Shown here: positions 50,411-58,277 of the stretch, in pieces
How the letters are laid out: every line of letters starts with the position of its first letter
Position numbering within the stretch: the first letter of the stretch is position 1
Source of the DNA: Schlegelella_A sp038225015
Lineage (GTDB): Bacteria; Pseudomonadota; Gammaproteobacteria; Burkholderiales; Burkholderiaceae_C
Reading direction: 5' to 3'
NCBI GenBank assembly: GCA_038225015.1
Contig: JBBRFB010000003.1
Span: 1-58,277, forward strand
Length of the DNA stretch: 58,277 nucleotides
Notes under the pieces: model-generated
The model's input: only the letters and a program-made list of their open reading frames with translations
Databases searched by the model: none
What the model was told of the DNA's origin: nothing
Position numbers and translations under genes: made by a program

Positions 50411-51751
50411 TCATATGTCGAAGAGCAGTCGCGCGGGGTCCTCGAGCGCTTCCTTCATCGCCACCAGGCCAAGCACGGCCTCGCGGCCGTCGATGATGCG
50501 GTGGTCGTACGACAGCGCCAGATAGTTCATCGGCCGAACGACGATCTGCCCGTTCTCGACCACGGCCCTGTCCTTGGTCGCATGCACGCCGAGGATCGCC
50601 GACTGCGGGGGATTGATGATCGGCGTCGACAGCATCGAGCCGAAGACGCCACCGTTGGAGATCGAGAACGTGCCGCCGGTCAATTCGTCGAGGGAGAGCT
50701 TGCCGTCCTTGGCTTTCTGGCCGAACTCGGCGATCTTCTTCTCGATGTCGGCGAAGCTCATCTGGTCGGCGTTGCGCAGGATCGGTACGACCAGGCCGCG
50801 AGGCGTGCCGACGGCGATGCCGATGTCGAAGTAGCCGTGGTACACGATGTCGTTGCCGTCGACCGAGGCGTTGATGAGCGGAAAGCGCTTCAGCGCCGCC
50901 ACCGCCGCCTTCACGAAGAAGCTCATGAAGCCGATCTTGACGCCATGCTCCTTCTCGAAGCGTTCCTGAAAGCGCTTGCGCATCTCGATGACGGGCGCCA
51001 TGTTCACTTCGTTGAACGTGGTCAGGATCGCGTTGCTCGACTGCGACTGCAGCAGCCGCTCGGCGACGCGGGCCCGCAGCCGGCTCATCGGCACGCGCTG
51101 CTCGGGCCGGTTGGCGAGGTTCTCGGCCAGCGCCACGGCCACCGGCGGCAGCGCCTTCGGCGTCACCCGCGACGCCACCGCCGCACCGCTGCGCGCAACC
51201 GAAGGTGGTGCGGCGGGCGGCGGCGGCGGCGCGGGCGGCGGCGGCGGCCTGATCGGCTCGCCTTCCTTGGCCGACCCGAGCGCTTCCAGCACGTCTTCCT
51301 TGGTCACGCGACCGTCCTTGCCGGTGCCCCGCACCGAGCCGGCGGCCAGACCATGCTCGGCCATCAGCTTGGCGGCTGCCGGCATCGCGATTGCGCTCTT
51401 CGTCTCTGCCGCGGCGGCCACCTCGGAGGCGACGCCCGGCGTCGCACCCGGCGCCGGCTCGGCCTGAGGAACACTGCGGATCTGCATCGCGCCCGACACC
51501 GCTTCCTGCGCCTCAGTGTCGATCTTGGCGATGACCTCTTCGCTGATGCAGCTGTCGCCGTCGTTCTTGATCACTTGCGCGATGACGCCCGACGAGGGGG
51601 CCGGCACTTCGAGCACGACCTTGTCGGTCTCGATCTCGACGAGGATCTCGTCCATCTCGACGGCCTCGCCGGCCTTCTTCTTCCAGTGCAGCAGCGTCGC
51701 TTCCGACACCGACTCCGACAGTTGCGGAACCTTGACCTCGATCAGTGACAT
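50411..51751 (-). CDS. sucB: Dihydrolipoyl succinyltransferase (E2 of 2-oxoglutarate dehydrogenase)
   Basis: Core of the complex, transferring succinyl to CoA. The 446 residues have one lipoyl domain (lipoyl K44 in EIETDKVVLEV), a peripheral subunit-binding domain (AAKLMAEHGLAAGSVRGTGK), a proline-rich hinge (PPPPPAPPPPPAAPP), and the catalytic domain. The catalytic domain carries YDHRIIDGREAVLGLVA (catalytic His and Asp). The final ARLLFDI is typical for SucB. The ATG at 51751 has GAAAGAAG upstream; the long upstream open frame is a shadow of sucA. The short gap of 31 bases suggests one operon with sucA. Confidence 0.97.
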   Translation of the reverse strand: MSLIEVKVPQLSESVSEATLLHWKKKAGEAVEMDEILVEIETDKVVLEVPAPSSGVIAQVIKNDGDSCISEEVIAKIDTEAQEAVSGAMQIRSVPQAEPAPGATPGVASEVAAAAETKSAIAMPAAAKLMAEHGLAAGSVRGTGKDGRVTKEDVLEALGSAKEGEPIRPPPPPAPPPPPAAPPSVARSGAAVASRVTPKALPPVAVALAENLANRPEQRVPMSRLRARVAERLLQSQSSNAILTTFNEVNMAPVIEMRKRFQERFEKEHGVKIGFMSFFVKAAVAALKRFPLINASVDGNDIVYHGYFDIGIAVGTPRGLVVPILRNADQMSFADIEKKIAEFGQKAKDGKLSLDELTGGTFSISNGGVFGSMLSTPIINPPQSAILGVHATKDRAVVENGQIVVRPMNYLALSYDHRIIDGREAVLGLVAMKEALEDPARLLFDI

Positions 51752-51782
51752 CTGTTCTTCTTTCCGGATTCGGGGCGGCGCA

Positions 51783-54641
51783 TCACTTGCTGAGCACGAA
51801 ACCCTTGAGCTTGCCGAATGCCTGGTCGAGCAGGGCCTTCTGCTGTTCCTGGTGCAGGTGGGCGTAGCCGACCGCCGGCGACGACGACGCCGCCCGCCCG
51901 GCGTAGCCGAGCCGCTGGCCCTCGCCCATGTTCTCGTGGATGTAGTGCTGGACGAAGAACCACGCGCCCTGGTTCTGCGGCTCGTCCTGGCACCAGACGA
52001 CCTCGGCCAGGTTCGGGTACCTGCGCATCTCCGCCGCGAAGGCCTTGTGCGGGAACGGATACAGCTGCTCGACGCGGATGACGGCGACGTCCGGGTTCTT
52101 GCGCTCCGCACGCGACCGGACGAGGTCGTAGTACACCTTGCCCGAGCAGGCGATCAGGCGCTTGACTCGGTCGGCCTGCACGTCGCCGCTGGTCTCGCCG
52201 ATGACGGTCTTGAACTCGCCCTTCGTGAACTCGCTGAGCGGCGAGCTCGCATCCTTGGCGCGAAGAAGCGACTTCGGCGTCATGATGATGAGGGGCTTCC
52301 TGAACATGCGCACCATCTGCCGGCGCAGCACATGGAAGATCTGGCTCGCCGACGTCGGCTGCACGACTTGCATGTTGTTGTCGGCCGAGAGCTGCATGAA
52401 GCGCTCCAGGCGCGCCGACGAATGCTCGGGCCCCTGGCCCTCGTAGCCGTGCGGCAACATCAGCGTCAGGCCGTTGGCGCGTCCCCACTTGACTTCGCCC
52501 GATGCGATGAACTGGTCGATGACAACCTGGGCGCCGTTGACGAAGTCGCCGAACTGCGCCTCCCAGATGACGAGGGTGTTCGGCTCGGCGCTCGCGTAGC
52601 CGTATTCGAAGCCGAGCACGGCTTCTTCCGACAGCAGCGAGTCGATGACCACGAACGGTGCCTGGCCATCGGCGACGTGCTGCAGCGGCGTGTACGTGCC
52701 CTCGTCCCACTTCTCGCGATTCTGGTCGTGCAGCACCGAATGTCGATGCGAGAACGTCCCGCGCGCCGAGTCTTCGCCCGACAGGCGAACCGCGTAGCCG
52801 CTGGCGACCAGCGACGCGAACGCCAGGTGCTCGCCCATGCCCCAGTCGACCGGCGCGTCGCCACGGCCCATGGCAGCGCGATCGGCCAGCACCTTGGCGA
52901 CCAGCGGGTGCACCTTGAAGTTGTCGGGCAGCGTGGTGACGCGCTCGGCGAGCCGCTTGATCTCGACGACCGGCAACGCGGTATCGGCCGCGTCGGTCCA
53001 CTTCTTGCCGAGAAACGGAGCCCAGTCGACCGCGTACTTGCTCTTGTAGTTGGTGAGCACCGGGTCGTACGTGCTCTTGCCCGCCTCGAGCGCAGCCCGG
53101 GTCGACTTGACCATCAGGTCGGGGCCGTCGGCCTCGAGGACCCCTTGGGCGACGAGCTTGTCGCCATAGATCTTGCGCGTACCGGGATGGGCGGCGATCC
53201 GCTTGTACATGAGCGGCTGGGTGAGCGCGGGCGTGTCCTGTTCGTTGTGGCCGAGCTTGCGGAAGCAGACGATGTCGACCACGACATCCTTCTTGAACTC
53301 CTGGCGGTAGTCGAGCGCCATCTGGGTGCACATCACGACCGCCTCGGGATCGTCGCCGTTCACGTGCAGCACCGGTGCCTCGATCATCTTGACGACGTCG
53401 GTGCAATAGAGCGTCGAGCGCGAGTCGCGCGGGTCCGAGGTGGTGAAGCCGATCTGGTTGTTGATGACGACGTGCACCGTCCCGCCGGTGTAATAGCCGC
53501 GGGTCTGCGCCAGCGCCAGCGTCTCCATCACGACGCCCTGGCCGGCGAACGCCGCGTCACCGTGAACGATGATCGGCAGCACGGAGTCGCCCTCGGTGTC
53601 GCCGCGCCGGTCGAGCCGGGCCTTGACCGATCCCTCGACGACCGGATTGACAATTTCGAGATGCGACGGGTTGAACGCCAGGCTGAGATGAACCGGCCCG
53701 CCGCTGGTTGTGATGTCGCTGGAGAAGCCCTGGTGGTACTTGACGTCGCCGGAAGGCAGGCTCTCCGGCGCCGTGTGATCGAACTCCGCGAACAGGTCCT
53801 TCGGCATCTTGCCGAGGGTGTTGACAAGCACATTCAGCCGCCCGCGATGGGCCATGCCGATGACCATTTCCTGAACGCCCTTCTCGCCGGCCCGCTGCAC
53901 GAACTCGTCCATCGAGGCGATGAAGCTCTCGCCACCCTCGAGCGAGAAACGCTTCTGGCCGACGTACTTGGTGTGCAGATAGCGCTCGAGGCCTTCGGCC
54001 GCGCTCAGGCGCTCGAGGATGTGGAGCTTCTCGTCGGCGGTGTAGCTGGGATTGGTGCGCGTCGCCTCCAGGCGCTGCTGCCACCAGCGCTTTTCGGTCG
54101 GGTCGGTGACATGCATGTACTCGGCGCCGACCGTGCCGCAATACGTCTCGCGCAGCGCCTGGATGATCTCGCGCAGCGTCATGTTCTCGGCGGTCGAGAA
54201 GTACGTGTTCGTGGCGCTGAACACGATGTCCATGTCGGACTCGGAGAGGTCGTAGAACGCCGGCTCGAGCTCCGGGATTCTGGGCCTCTCCTGACGCTTC
54301 AGCGGATCGAGATCGGCCCAGCGCGAACCGAGGACCCGGTAGGCCGCGATCAGCGACTGGACGTGGACCTGCTTTCTCGCGATGGCGAGATCGCTGCTCG
54401 TCGCCCGGTTGCCGAAGGCGTTCGCCTTGGCTCGCTGGGCAAACGATTCGACCACCGGCGCATGGGCCATGTCGCGGGCGGTCGAACCGTCGGTGGCAGG
54501 AACGTTCTGCAGGGCATCGAAGTACGTGCGCCAGTTGTCGGGCACGGAGCCGGGGTTGTCGAGATAGGCCTCGTACAACTCCTCGACGTAGGGAGCATTG
54601 CCCCCGAACAGGTACGAGTTCGACCTGTATTCCTGCATCAT
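51783..54641 (-). CDS. sucA: 2-oxoglutarate dehydrogenase E1 component
   Basis: Thiamine-diphosphate enzyme of the citric acid cycle. The 952 residues begin MMQEYRSNSYLFGGNAPYVE. They have MSFMGMAHRGRLNVL-like GMAHRGRLNVLVNTLGK, HGDAAFAGQGVVMETLALAQ (ThDP-binding region), VINNQIGFTTSDPRDSRST and ERKNPDVAVIRVEQLYPFPH. I use ATG 54641 because AAGGTGA lies four bases upstream and the family starts with MM. A GTG three codons earlier has no proper spacing. It is the first gene of the suc operon. Confidence 0.97.
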   Translation of the reverse strand: MMQEYRSNSYLFGGNAPYVEELYEAYLDNPGSVPDNWRTYFDALQNVPATDGSTARDMAHAPVVESFAQRAKANAFGNRATSSDLAIARKQVHVQSLIAAYRVLGSRWADLDPLKRQERPRIPELEPAFYDLSESDMDIVFSATNTYFSTAENMTLREIIQALRETYCGTVGAEYMHVTDPTEKRWWQQRLEATRTNPSYTADEKLHILERLSAAEGLERYLHTKYVGQKRFSLEGGESFIASMDEFVQRAGEKGVQEMVIGMAHRGRLNVLVNTLGKMPKDLFAEFDHTAPESLPSGDVKYHQGFSSDITTSGGPVHLSLAFNPSHLEIVNPVVEGSVKARLDRRGDTEGDSVLPIIVHGDAAFAGQGVVMETLALAQTRGYYTGGTVHVVINNQIGFTTSDPRDSRSTLYCTDVVKMIEAPVLHVNGDDPEAVVMCTQMALDYRQEFKKDVVVDIVCFRKLGHNEQDTPALTQPLMYKRIAAHPGTRKIYGDKLVAQGVLEADGPDLMVKSTRAALEAGKSTYDPVLTNYKSKYAVDWAPFLGKKWTDAADTALPVVEIKRLAERVTTLPDNFKVHPLVAKVLADRAAMGRGDAPVDWGMGEHLAFASLVASGYAVRLSGEDSARGTFSHRHSVLHDQNREKWDEGTYTPLQHVADGQAPFVVIDSLLSEEAVLGFEYGYASAEPNTLVIWEAQFGDFVNGAQVVIDQFIASGEVKWGRANGLTLMLPHGYEGQGPEHSSARLERFMQLSADNNMQVVQPTSASQIFHVLRRQMVRMFRKPLIIMTPKSLLRAKDASSPLSEFTKGEFKTVIGETSGDVQADRVKRLIACSGKVYYDLVRSRAERKNPDVAVIRVEQLYPFPHKAFAAEMRRYPNLAEVVWCQDEPQNQGAWFFVQHYIHENMGEGQRLGYAGRAASSSPAVGYAHLHQEQQKALLDQAFGKLKGFVLSK

Positions 54642-54899
54642 TTCGCTCACCTTTCACGCCGGTTTCCGGCGTTGCAGTGGGTTCCACACCTTCCGCGAAC
54701 CGGCTGCACCGCTTCGCAGATTGCGACGCGCTCGCCGAGAGCGGCGAGCGAGAAGGACCTCTTCAGGTCACGTTGTCACTGTAACACCCGGTGCCGACGC
54801 GAACGTCTGTAGGGTCGCTCGTTCGTGACCGTTGCCGCGCATGACCGTGCCTTCGAGCCGCGCTCTGCGCGACCGCATGGGCTCGGCGCCGCCGGCGCA
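54642..54899 (-). other. Leader/promoter region of the suc operon
   Basis: The 258-base gap contains a TACAGT -10-like hexamer (minus, 54783-54778) with only a weak TTCGCG partner 14 bases upstream. A perfect nine-pair hairpin lies at 54729-54750. No reading frame of note and no T-run terminator for the upstream flavoprotein gene are seen. Confidence 0.4.
54729..54750. repeat. Perfect inverted repeat in the sucA leader
   Basis: CGCTCGCCG / CGGCGAGCG, nine pairs with the loop AGAG, lies about 90 bases before the sucA start. No T-run follows on either strand, so it is not an intrinsic terminator; a protein operator or leader-RNA hairpin is possible. Confidence 0.7.
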
Positions 54900-55847
54900 T
54901 CAGGCGAGGCGTCGCCGTGCCTGGGCAAGCTCTCGGGCCAGCCTCGCCACGAGCTCTCCGGCGGGGACGATGCGCTTGACCGCGCCAATGCCCTGGCCGC
55001 AGCCCCAGATGTCTTTCCAGGCCTTCGTCGCGTCGCTGGCGAAGCTCATCTTGGTGGCGTCGCTTTCGGCCAGCGCGTCGGGGTCGAGGCCGGCATTGCG
55101 GATCGAGCCCTTCAGGTAGTTGCCGTGGACGCCCGTGAAGAGGTTCGAATAGACGATGTCGTCGCTCGAACTGGCGCAGATCATCTCCTTGTAGGCGTCG
55201 GCGGCGCGTGCCTCCTCGGTCGCGATGAAGGCCGAGCCGATGTATGCGAAATCGGCACCCATCGCCAAGGCAGCGAGGACGCCGCTGCCCGTGGCGATCG
55301 CGCCCGACAGCGCCAGCGGTCCGTCGAACCACTCGCGAATCTCCTGCACCAGCGCGAACGGGCTCTTCACGCCGGCGTGGCCACCTGCACCTGCGGCCAC
55401 CGCGATCAGGCCGTCGGCCCCCTTGTCGATCGCCTTCTTGGCGAAGGTGTTGTTGATGATGTCGTGCAGCACGACACCGCCCCAGCCGTGCACCGCGTCG
55501 TTCACGTCCGTGCGCGCGCCGAGCGAGGTGATGACGATCGGCACCTTGTAGCGCGCACAGGCCTGCATGTCGTGCTCGAGCCGCTCGTTGCTCCTGTGCA
55601 CGATCTGGTTGATGGCGAAGGGCGCGGCCGGGCGTTGCGGATGGGCCCGGTCGTGCGCCGCGAGGGTCTCGGTGATCTCGGCCAGCCATTCGTCGAGCTG
55701 CTCGGCGGGGCGCGCGTTCAACGCCGGCATCGACCCGACGACGCCGGCCGTGCACTGTGCGATGACGAGCTTCGGAGTGCTGACGATGAAGAGCGGCGCG
55801 CCGACGATGGGCAAGGGCAGGTTGCGAAGGACGGCAGGCCGGGGCAT
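54900..55847 (-). CDS. Nitronate monooxygenase / NPD-family flavin oxidoreductase
   Basis: FMN-dependent TIM-barrel enzyme (2-nitropropane dioxygenase-like) that may oxidise nitronates or reduce flavins; natural substrate unknown. The 315 residues contain PLPIVGAPLFIVSTPKLVIA, LIAVAAGAGGHAGVKSPFAL, PLALSGAIATGSGVLAALAM and ADFAYIGSAFIATEEA. These are the usual FMN and phosphate-binding blocks. The ATG at 55847 follows the acyl-CoA dehydrogenase stop by 50 bases, so it may share its transcript. Confidence 0.9.
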   Translation of the reverse strand: MPRPAVLRNLPLPIVGAPLFIVSTPKLVIAQCTAGVVGSMPALNARPAEQLDEWLAEITETLAAHDRAHPQRPAAPFAINQIVHRSNERLEHDMQACARYKVPIVITSLGARTDVNDAVHGWGGVVLHDIINNTFAKKAIDKGADGLIAVAAGAGGHAGVKSPFALVQEIREWFDGPLALSGAIATGSGVLAALAMGADFAYIGSAFIATEEARAADAYKEMICASSSDDIVYSNLFTGVHGNYLKGSIRNAGLDPDALAESDATKMSFASDATKAWKDIWGCGQGIGAVKRIVPAGELVARLARELAQARRRLA

Positions 55848-55897
55848 GGGCGGTACGGTGGCTGAAGGATGCGCTGGGGCGCGGCCCGAAGGTCCGG

Positions 55898-57712
55898 CTA
55901 GAAGGCGTCGAGCGCCATTGCGGTGACGCTCGCGGCGCCTTCGACGATGGCGTCGCGCAGGCCGGGTGCCTGGGTCAGCAGGTGCTCGGCGTAGAAGTGC
56001 GCGGTAGCCACCTTGGCCTCGGCGAATGCCGGGTCACCGTCCTCGGCAGCGAGCGCGCGTTCGGCGGCGAGCAGCGCCCGCGCCATCTGCCAGCCGGCCA
56101 CGAGATTGCCGGCGAGCATGAGGTAGTTCACCGAGCCGGCAAAGGCCGCGTTCGGGTTTGCCTTCGTCTCTCGAACGATGAAGTCGACGACGTCGAGGAA
56201 GGCCTGGCGCGCCGCGCCGAGGCGCTTTCGCATCGACTTGGCCACCTCGCTGGCGCTTCGTTCGAGCTCGGCCTCGGTCGCCTCGACACGTGCCGCGATC
56301 GCCTTGGCGACGCGGCCGCCGTCGCGGGCGGTCTTGCGGCCCACCAGGTCGTTGGCCTGAATCGCCGTCGTGCCTTCGTAGATGGTCAGGATGCGGGCGT
56401 CGCGCAGGTACTGCGCCGCGCCGGTCTCCTCAATGAAGCCCATGCCGCCGTGCACCTGCACGCCCAGGCTTGCGACCTCGATGCTCATCTCGGTGCTATA
56501 GCCCTTGACGAGCGGGACGAGGAATTCGTAGAAAGCCTGGTTTTCCTTGCGCGACGCAGCGTCCGGATCGCGGTGCGCGGCGTCGAACGCCGCTGCGGCG
56601 ACCATGGCCATCGCCCGACAGCCCTCGGTGTAGGCCCGCATCGTCATCAGCATGCGGCGGACGTCGGGGTGGTGGATGATCGTCGCGCTGCCCGCGACCG
56701 AGCCGTCGACCGGGCGCGACTGCACGCGCTCCTTGGCGAAGGCCGCGGCCTGCTGGTAGGCCCGTTCGGCCACCGCGATGCCCTGCATGCCGACCGCGTA
56801 GCGAGCCGCATTCATCATGATGAACATGTATTCGAGGCCGCGATTTTCCTCGCCGATCAGGGTGCCGATCGCCCCCGGCCCGTCGAGCCCGGCGCCGCCG
56901 CGGTCGCCGAACTGCAGCACTGCCGTCGGGCTGGCCTTGATGCCGAGCTTGTGCTCGATGCTTACGCACCAGGCGTCGTTGCGCGCGCCGGCCGTGCCGT
57001 CGGCGTTGACCAGGAACTTGGGCACGATGAAGAGACTGATGCCCTTGACCCCTTCGGGCGCTCCGACGATCCGGGCCAGCACAAGATGGACGATGTTCTC
57101 GGCCATGTCGTGCTCGCCGTAGGTGATGAATATCTTGGTGCCATGCAGCCGGTAGCGGCCGTCGCCGAGCGGCTCGGCGCGCGTGCGCACCAGCGCCAGG
57201 TCGGAACCCGCCTGCGGCTCGGTGAGGTTCATCGTGCCCGTCCACTCGCCCGAGATCATCTTCGGGATGAAGCGCTGCTGCTGCTCGGGCGCTCCGGCGG
57301 TGAGCAGCGCCTCGATCGCGCCGTCGGTGAGCAGCGGGCACAGAGCGAAGCTCAGGTTGGCGCTATTGATCATCTCGATGCAGGCGGCGCCGATCGTCTT
57401 CGGCAGACCCTGCCCGCCAAACTCAACGGGATGCTGCAGCCCTTGCCAGCCGCCTTCGCCGAACTGGCGGAACGCCTCCTTGAATCCCGGCGTCGTGGTC
57501 ACGACACCGTCCTTCCAGGTCGACGGGTTCACATCGCCGGCTCGATTGAGCGGCGCCAGCACCTCGGCGCTGAAACGCGCGCATTCCTCGAGCACCGCCT
57601 GCGCCGTCTCGAGCCCGGCGTCCTCGAAGCCAGGCAGCGCGGCGATGGTTTCCAGGCCGGCCAGTTCCCTCATGCAGAAGAGCATGTCCTTGACGGGGGC
57701 GGTGTAGCTCAC
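55898..57712 (-). CDS. Acyl-CoA dehydrogenase with C-terminal extension
   Basis: FAD enzyme of fatty-acid beta-oxidation, giving electrons to ETF. The 604 residues start (GTG) SYTAPVKDMLFCMRELAGLE. They contain MNLTEPQAGSDLALVRT, FITYGEHDMAENIV, MNAARYAVGMQGIAVAERAY, YSTEMSIEVASLGVQVHGGM and ILTIYEGTTAIQANDLVGRK. They then carry the extra C-terminal acyl-CoA dehydrogenase domain typical of the long betaproteobacterial form. The GTG at 57712 has GGAGG seven bases upstream. Genes for ETF lie directly upstream, consistent with the electron-acceptor role. It ends with TAG. Confidence 0.94.
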   Translation of the reverse strand: MSYTAPVKDMLFCMRELAGLETIAALPGFEDAGLETAQAVLEECARFSAEVLAPLNRAGDVNPSTWKDGVVTTTPGFKEAFRQFGEGGWQGLQHPVEFGGQGLPKTIGAACIEMINSANLSFALCPLLTDGAIEALLTAGAPEQQQRFIPKMISGEWTGTMNLTEPQAGSDLALVRTRAEPLGDGRYRLHGTKIFITYGEHDMAENIVHLVLARIVGAPEGVKGISLFIVPKFLVNADGTAGARNDAWCVSIEHKLGIKASPTAVLQFGDRGGAGLDGPGAIGTLIGEENRGLEYMFIMMNAARYAVGMQGIAVAERAYQQAAAFAKERVQSRPVDGSVAGSATIIHHPDVRRMLMTMRAYTEGCRAMAMVAAAAFDAAHRDPDAASRKENQAFYEFLVPLVKGYSTEMSIEVASLGVQVHGGMGFIEETGAAQYLRDARILTIYEGTTAIQANDLVGRKTARDGGRVAKAIAARVEATEAELERSASEVAKSMRKRLGAARQAFLDVVDFIVRETKANPNAAFAGSVNYLMLAGNLVAGWQMARALLAAERALAAEDGDPAFAEAKVATAHFYAEHLLTQAPGLRDAIVEGAASVTAMALDAF

Positions 57713-57806
57713 GGCATGACCTCCAGGGCCGCTCGACGGCCGACAGGGTGAACAGCCCCCCGACGCGGCATCGAGCGAACCGGCGGGGCCACCAGCGGCC
57801 GGCCAG

Positions 57807-58277
57807 TCAAAGGGCGGCGACGAGTTCCGGCACGGCAGTGAACAGGTCTTGCTCGAGACCGTAGTCGGCGACGCCGAAGATCGGCGCCTCGCCATCCTTG
57901 TTGATGGCGACGATGACCTTCGAGTCCTTCATCCCGGCCAGGTGCTGGATGGCGCCGCTGATGCCGATGGCGATGTAGAGCTGCGGCGCAACGATCTTGC
58001 CTGTCTGCCCGACCTTCCAGTCGTTCGGCGCATAGCCGGCGTCGACGGCGGCGCGGCTGGCGCCGAGCGCGGCACCCAGCTTGTCGGCCAGCGGCGTCAG
58101 CACGTCGTCGAACTTCTCGCTCGAGCCGAGCGCCCGCCCGCCGGAAACGATGATCTTCGCCGAGGTGAGCTCGGGCCGGTCGTTCTTGGCGATCTCGGCG
58201 CCGACGAAGGTCGACATGCCGCTGTCGACAACCGCCGTCACCGTCTCGACCTCGGCGGTGCCGCCGGACGCCGGTGC
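57807..58277 (-). CDS. etfA: Electron transfer flavoprotein alpha subunit, C-terminal part (cut by window edge)
   Basis: Carries electrons from acyl-CoA dehydrogenases to ETF-quinone oxidoreductase. The visible 156 residues run from the right edge in frame (APASGGTAEVETVTAV) through the FAD-binding domain: SAKIIVSGGRALGSSEKFDD, VDAGYAPNDWKVGQTGKIVA, PQLYIAIGISGAIQHLAGMK and VIVAINKDGEAPIFGVADYG. The start and the N-terminal domain are outside. It lies 94 bases upstream of the acyl-CoA dehydrogenase. Confidence 0.96.
   Translation of the reverse strand, partial: APASGGTAEVETVTAVVDSGMSTFVGAEIAKNDRPELTSAKIIVSGGRALGSSEKFDDVLTPLADKLGAALGASRAAVDAGYAPNDWKVGQTGKIVAPQLYIAIGISGAIQHLAGMKDSKVIVAINKDGEAPIFGVADYGLEQDLFTAVPELVAAL

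Noticed and set aside
48971..54812. Two very long plus-strand open frames (925 and 1098 codons) opposite lpdA, sucB and sucA
   Set aside because: Antisense shadows of the 2-oxoglutarate dehydrogenase genes; no motif in either frame.

Overview
The window is a gene-dense, GC-rich chromosomal segment (about two thirds G+C by eye, not computed) of a betaproteobacterium, most likely of the Burkholderiales. This rests on gene order. It has the lpx/bamA envelope cluster joined to rseP-dxr-cdsA-uppS-frr-pyrH-tsf-rpsB. It has hfq-hflX-hflK-hflC-DUF2065-hisZ-purA, in which HisZ replaces a long-form HisG partner. It has rlmN-pilW-rodZ-ispG-hisS-yfgM-bamB-der, and sucA-sucB-lpdA-zapE. I see no insertion sequence, prophage, integrase, rRNA operon or CRISPR array. 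No gap between genes exceeds 300 bases. The window is core genome rather than an accessory island.

Layout. Positions 1-14642 (minus) run, in transcription order, rpsB, tsf, pyrH, frr, uppS, cdsA, dxr, rseP, bamA, skp, lpxD, fabZ, lpxA, lpxB, rnhB and a TrmH-family methyltransferase cut by the left edge. This couples translation factors to isoprenoid, phospholipid, lipid A and outer-membrane-protein biogenesis. Positions 14845-19246 (plus) hold a three-gene operon: an amidase with a His/Gly tail, a DadA-like FAD oxidoreductase, and a bifunctional NAD(P)HX repair enzyme. Positions 19258-22473 (minus) hold an SDR dehydrogenase and an RNase R without its usual N-terminal winged-helix domain. RNase R is divergent from a tRNA-Leu(CAG) with its own terminator. 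Positions 22708-31402 (minus) hold a phosphoribosyltransferase, purA, hisZ, a DUF2065 protein, hflC, hflK, hflX, hfq and der.

Positions 31429-41868 (minus) hold bamB, yfgM-like, hisS, ispG, rodZ-like, pilW-like, rlmN, ndk, rluB and scpB. rluD (minus) and bamD (plus) then diverge from overlapping start codons. A DinG/YoaA-type helicase and a DUF465 protein (minus) face a PP2C phosphatase (plus). Positions 47027-54641 (minus) hold the 2-oxoglutarate dehydrogenase operon sucA-sucB-lpdA followed by zapE and a small secreted protein. Positions 54900-58277 (minus) hold etfA (cut by the right edge), an acyl-CoA dehydrogenase and a nitronate monooxygenase-like flavoprotein, a probable fatty-acid/electron-transfer group.

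The most unusual observation is a pair of in-frame amber codons. The single der gene is interrupted by TAG exactly at the conserved lysine of the second NKxD guanine-recognition motif, with the remaining 147 codons intact. The glycine-rich tail of rluB is interrupted by TAG where a periodic CAG (Gln) is expected. TAG also ends at least eight ordinary genes here, so the codon is not simply reassigned. The alternatives are base-call error, recent nonsense mutation, or amber suppression. Many adjacent genes overlap by ATGA, suggesting widespread translational coupling. Most shadow reading frames on the opposite strands are artefacts of GC-rich codon usage.
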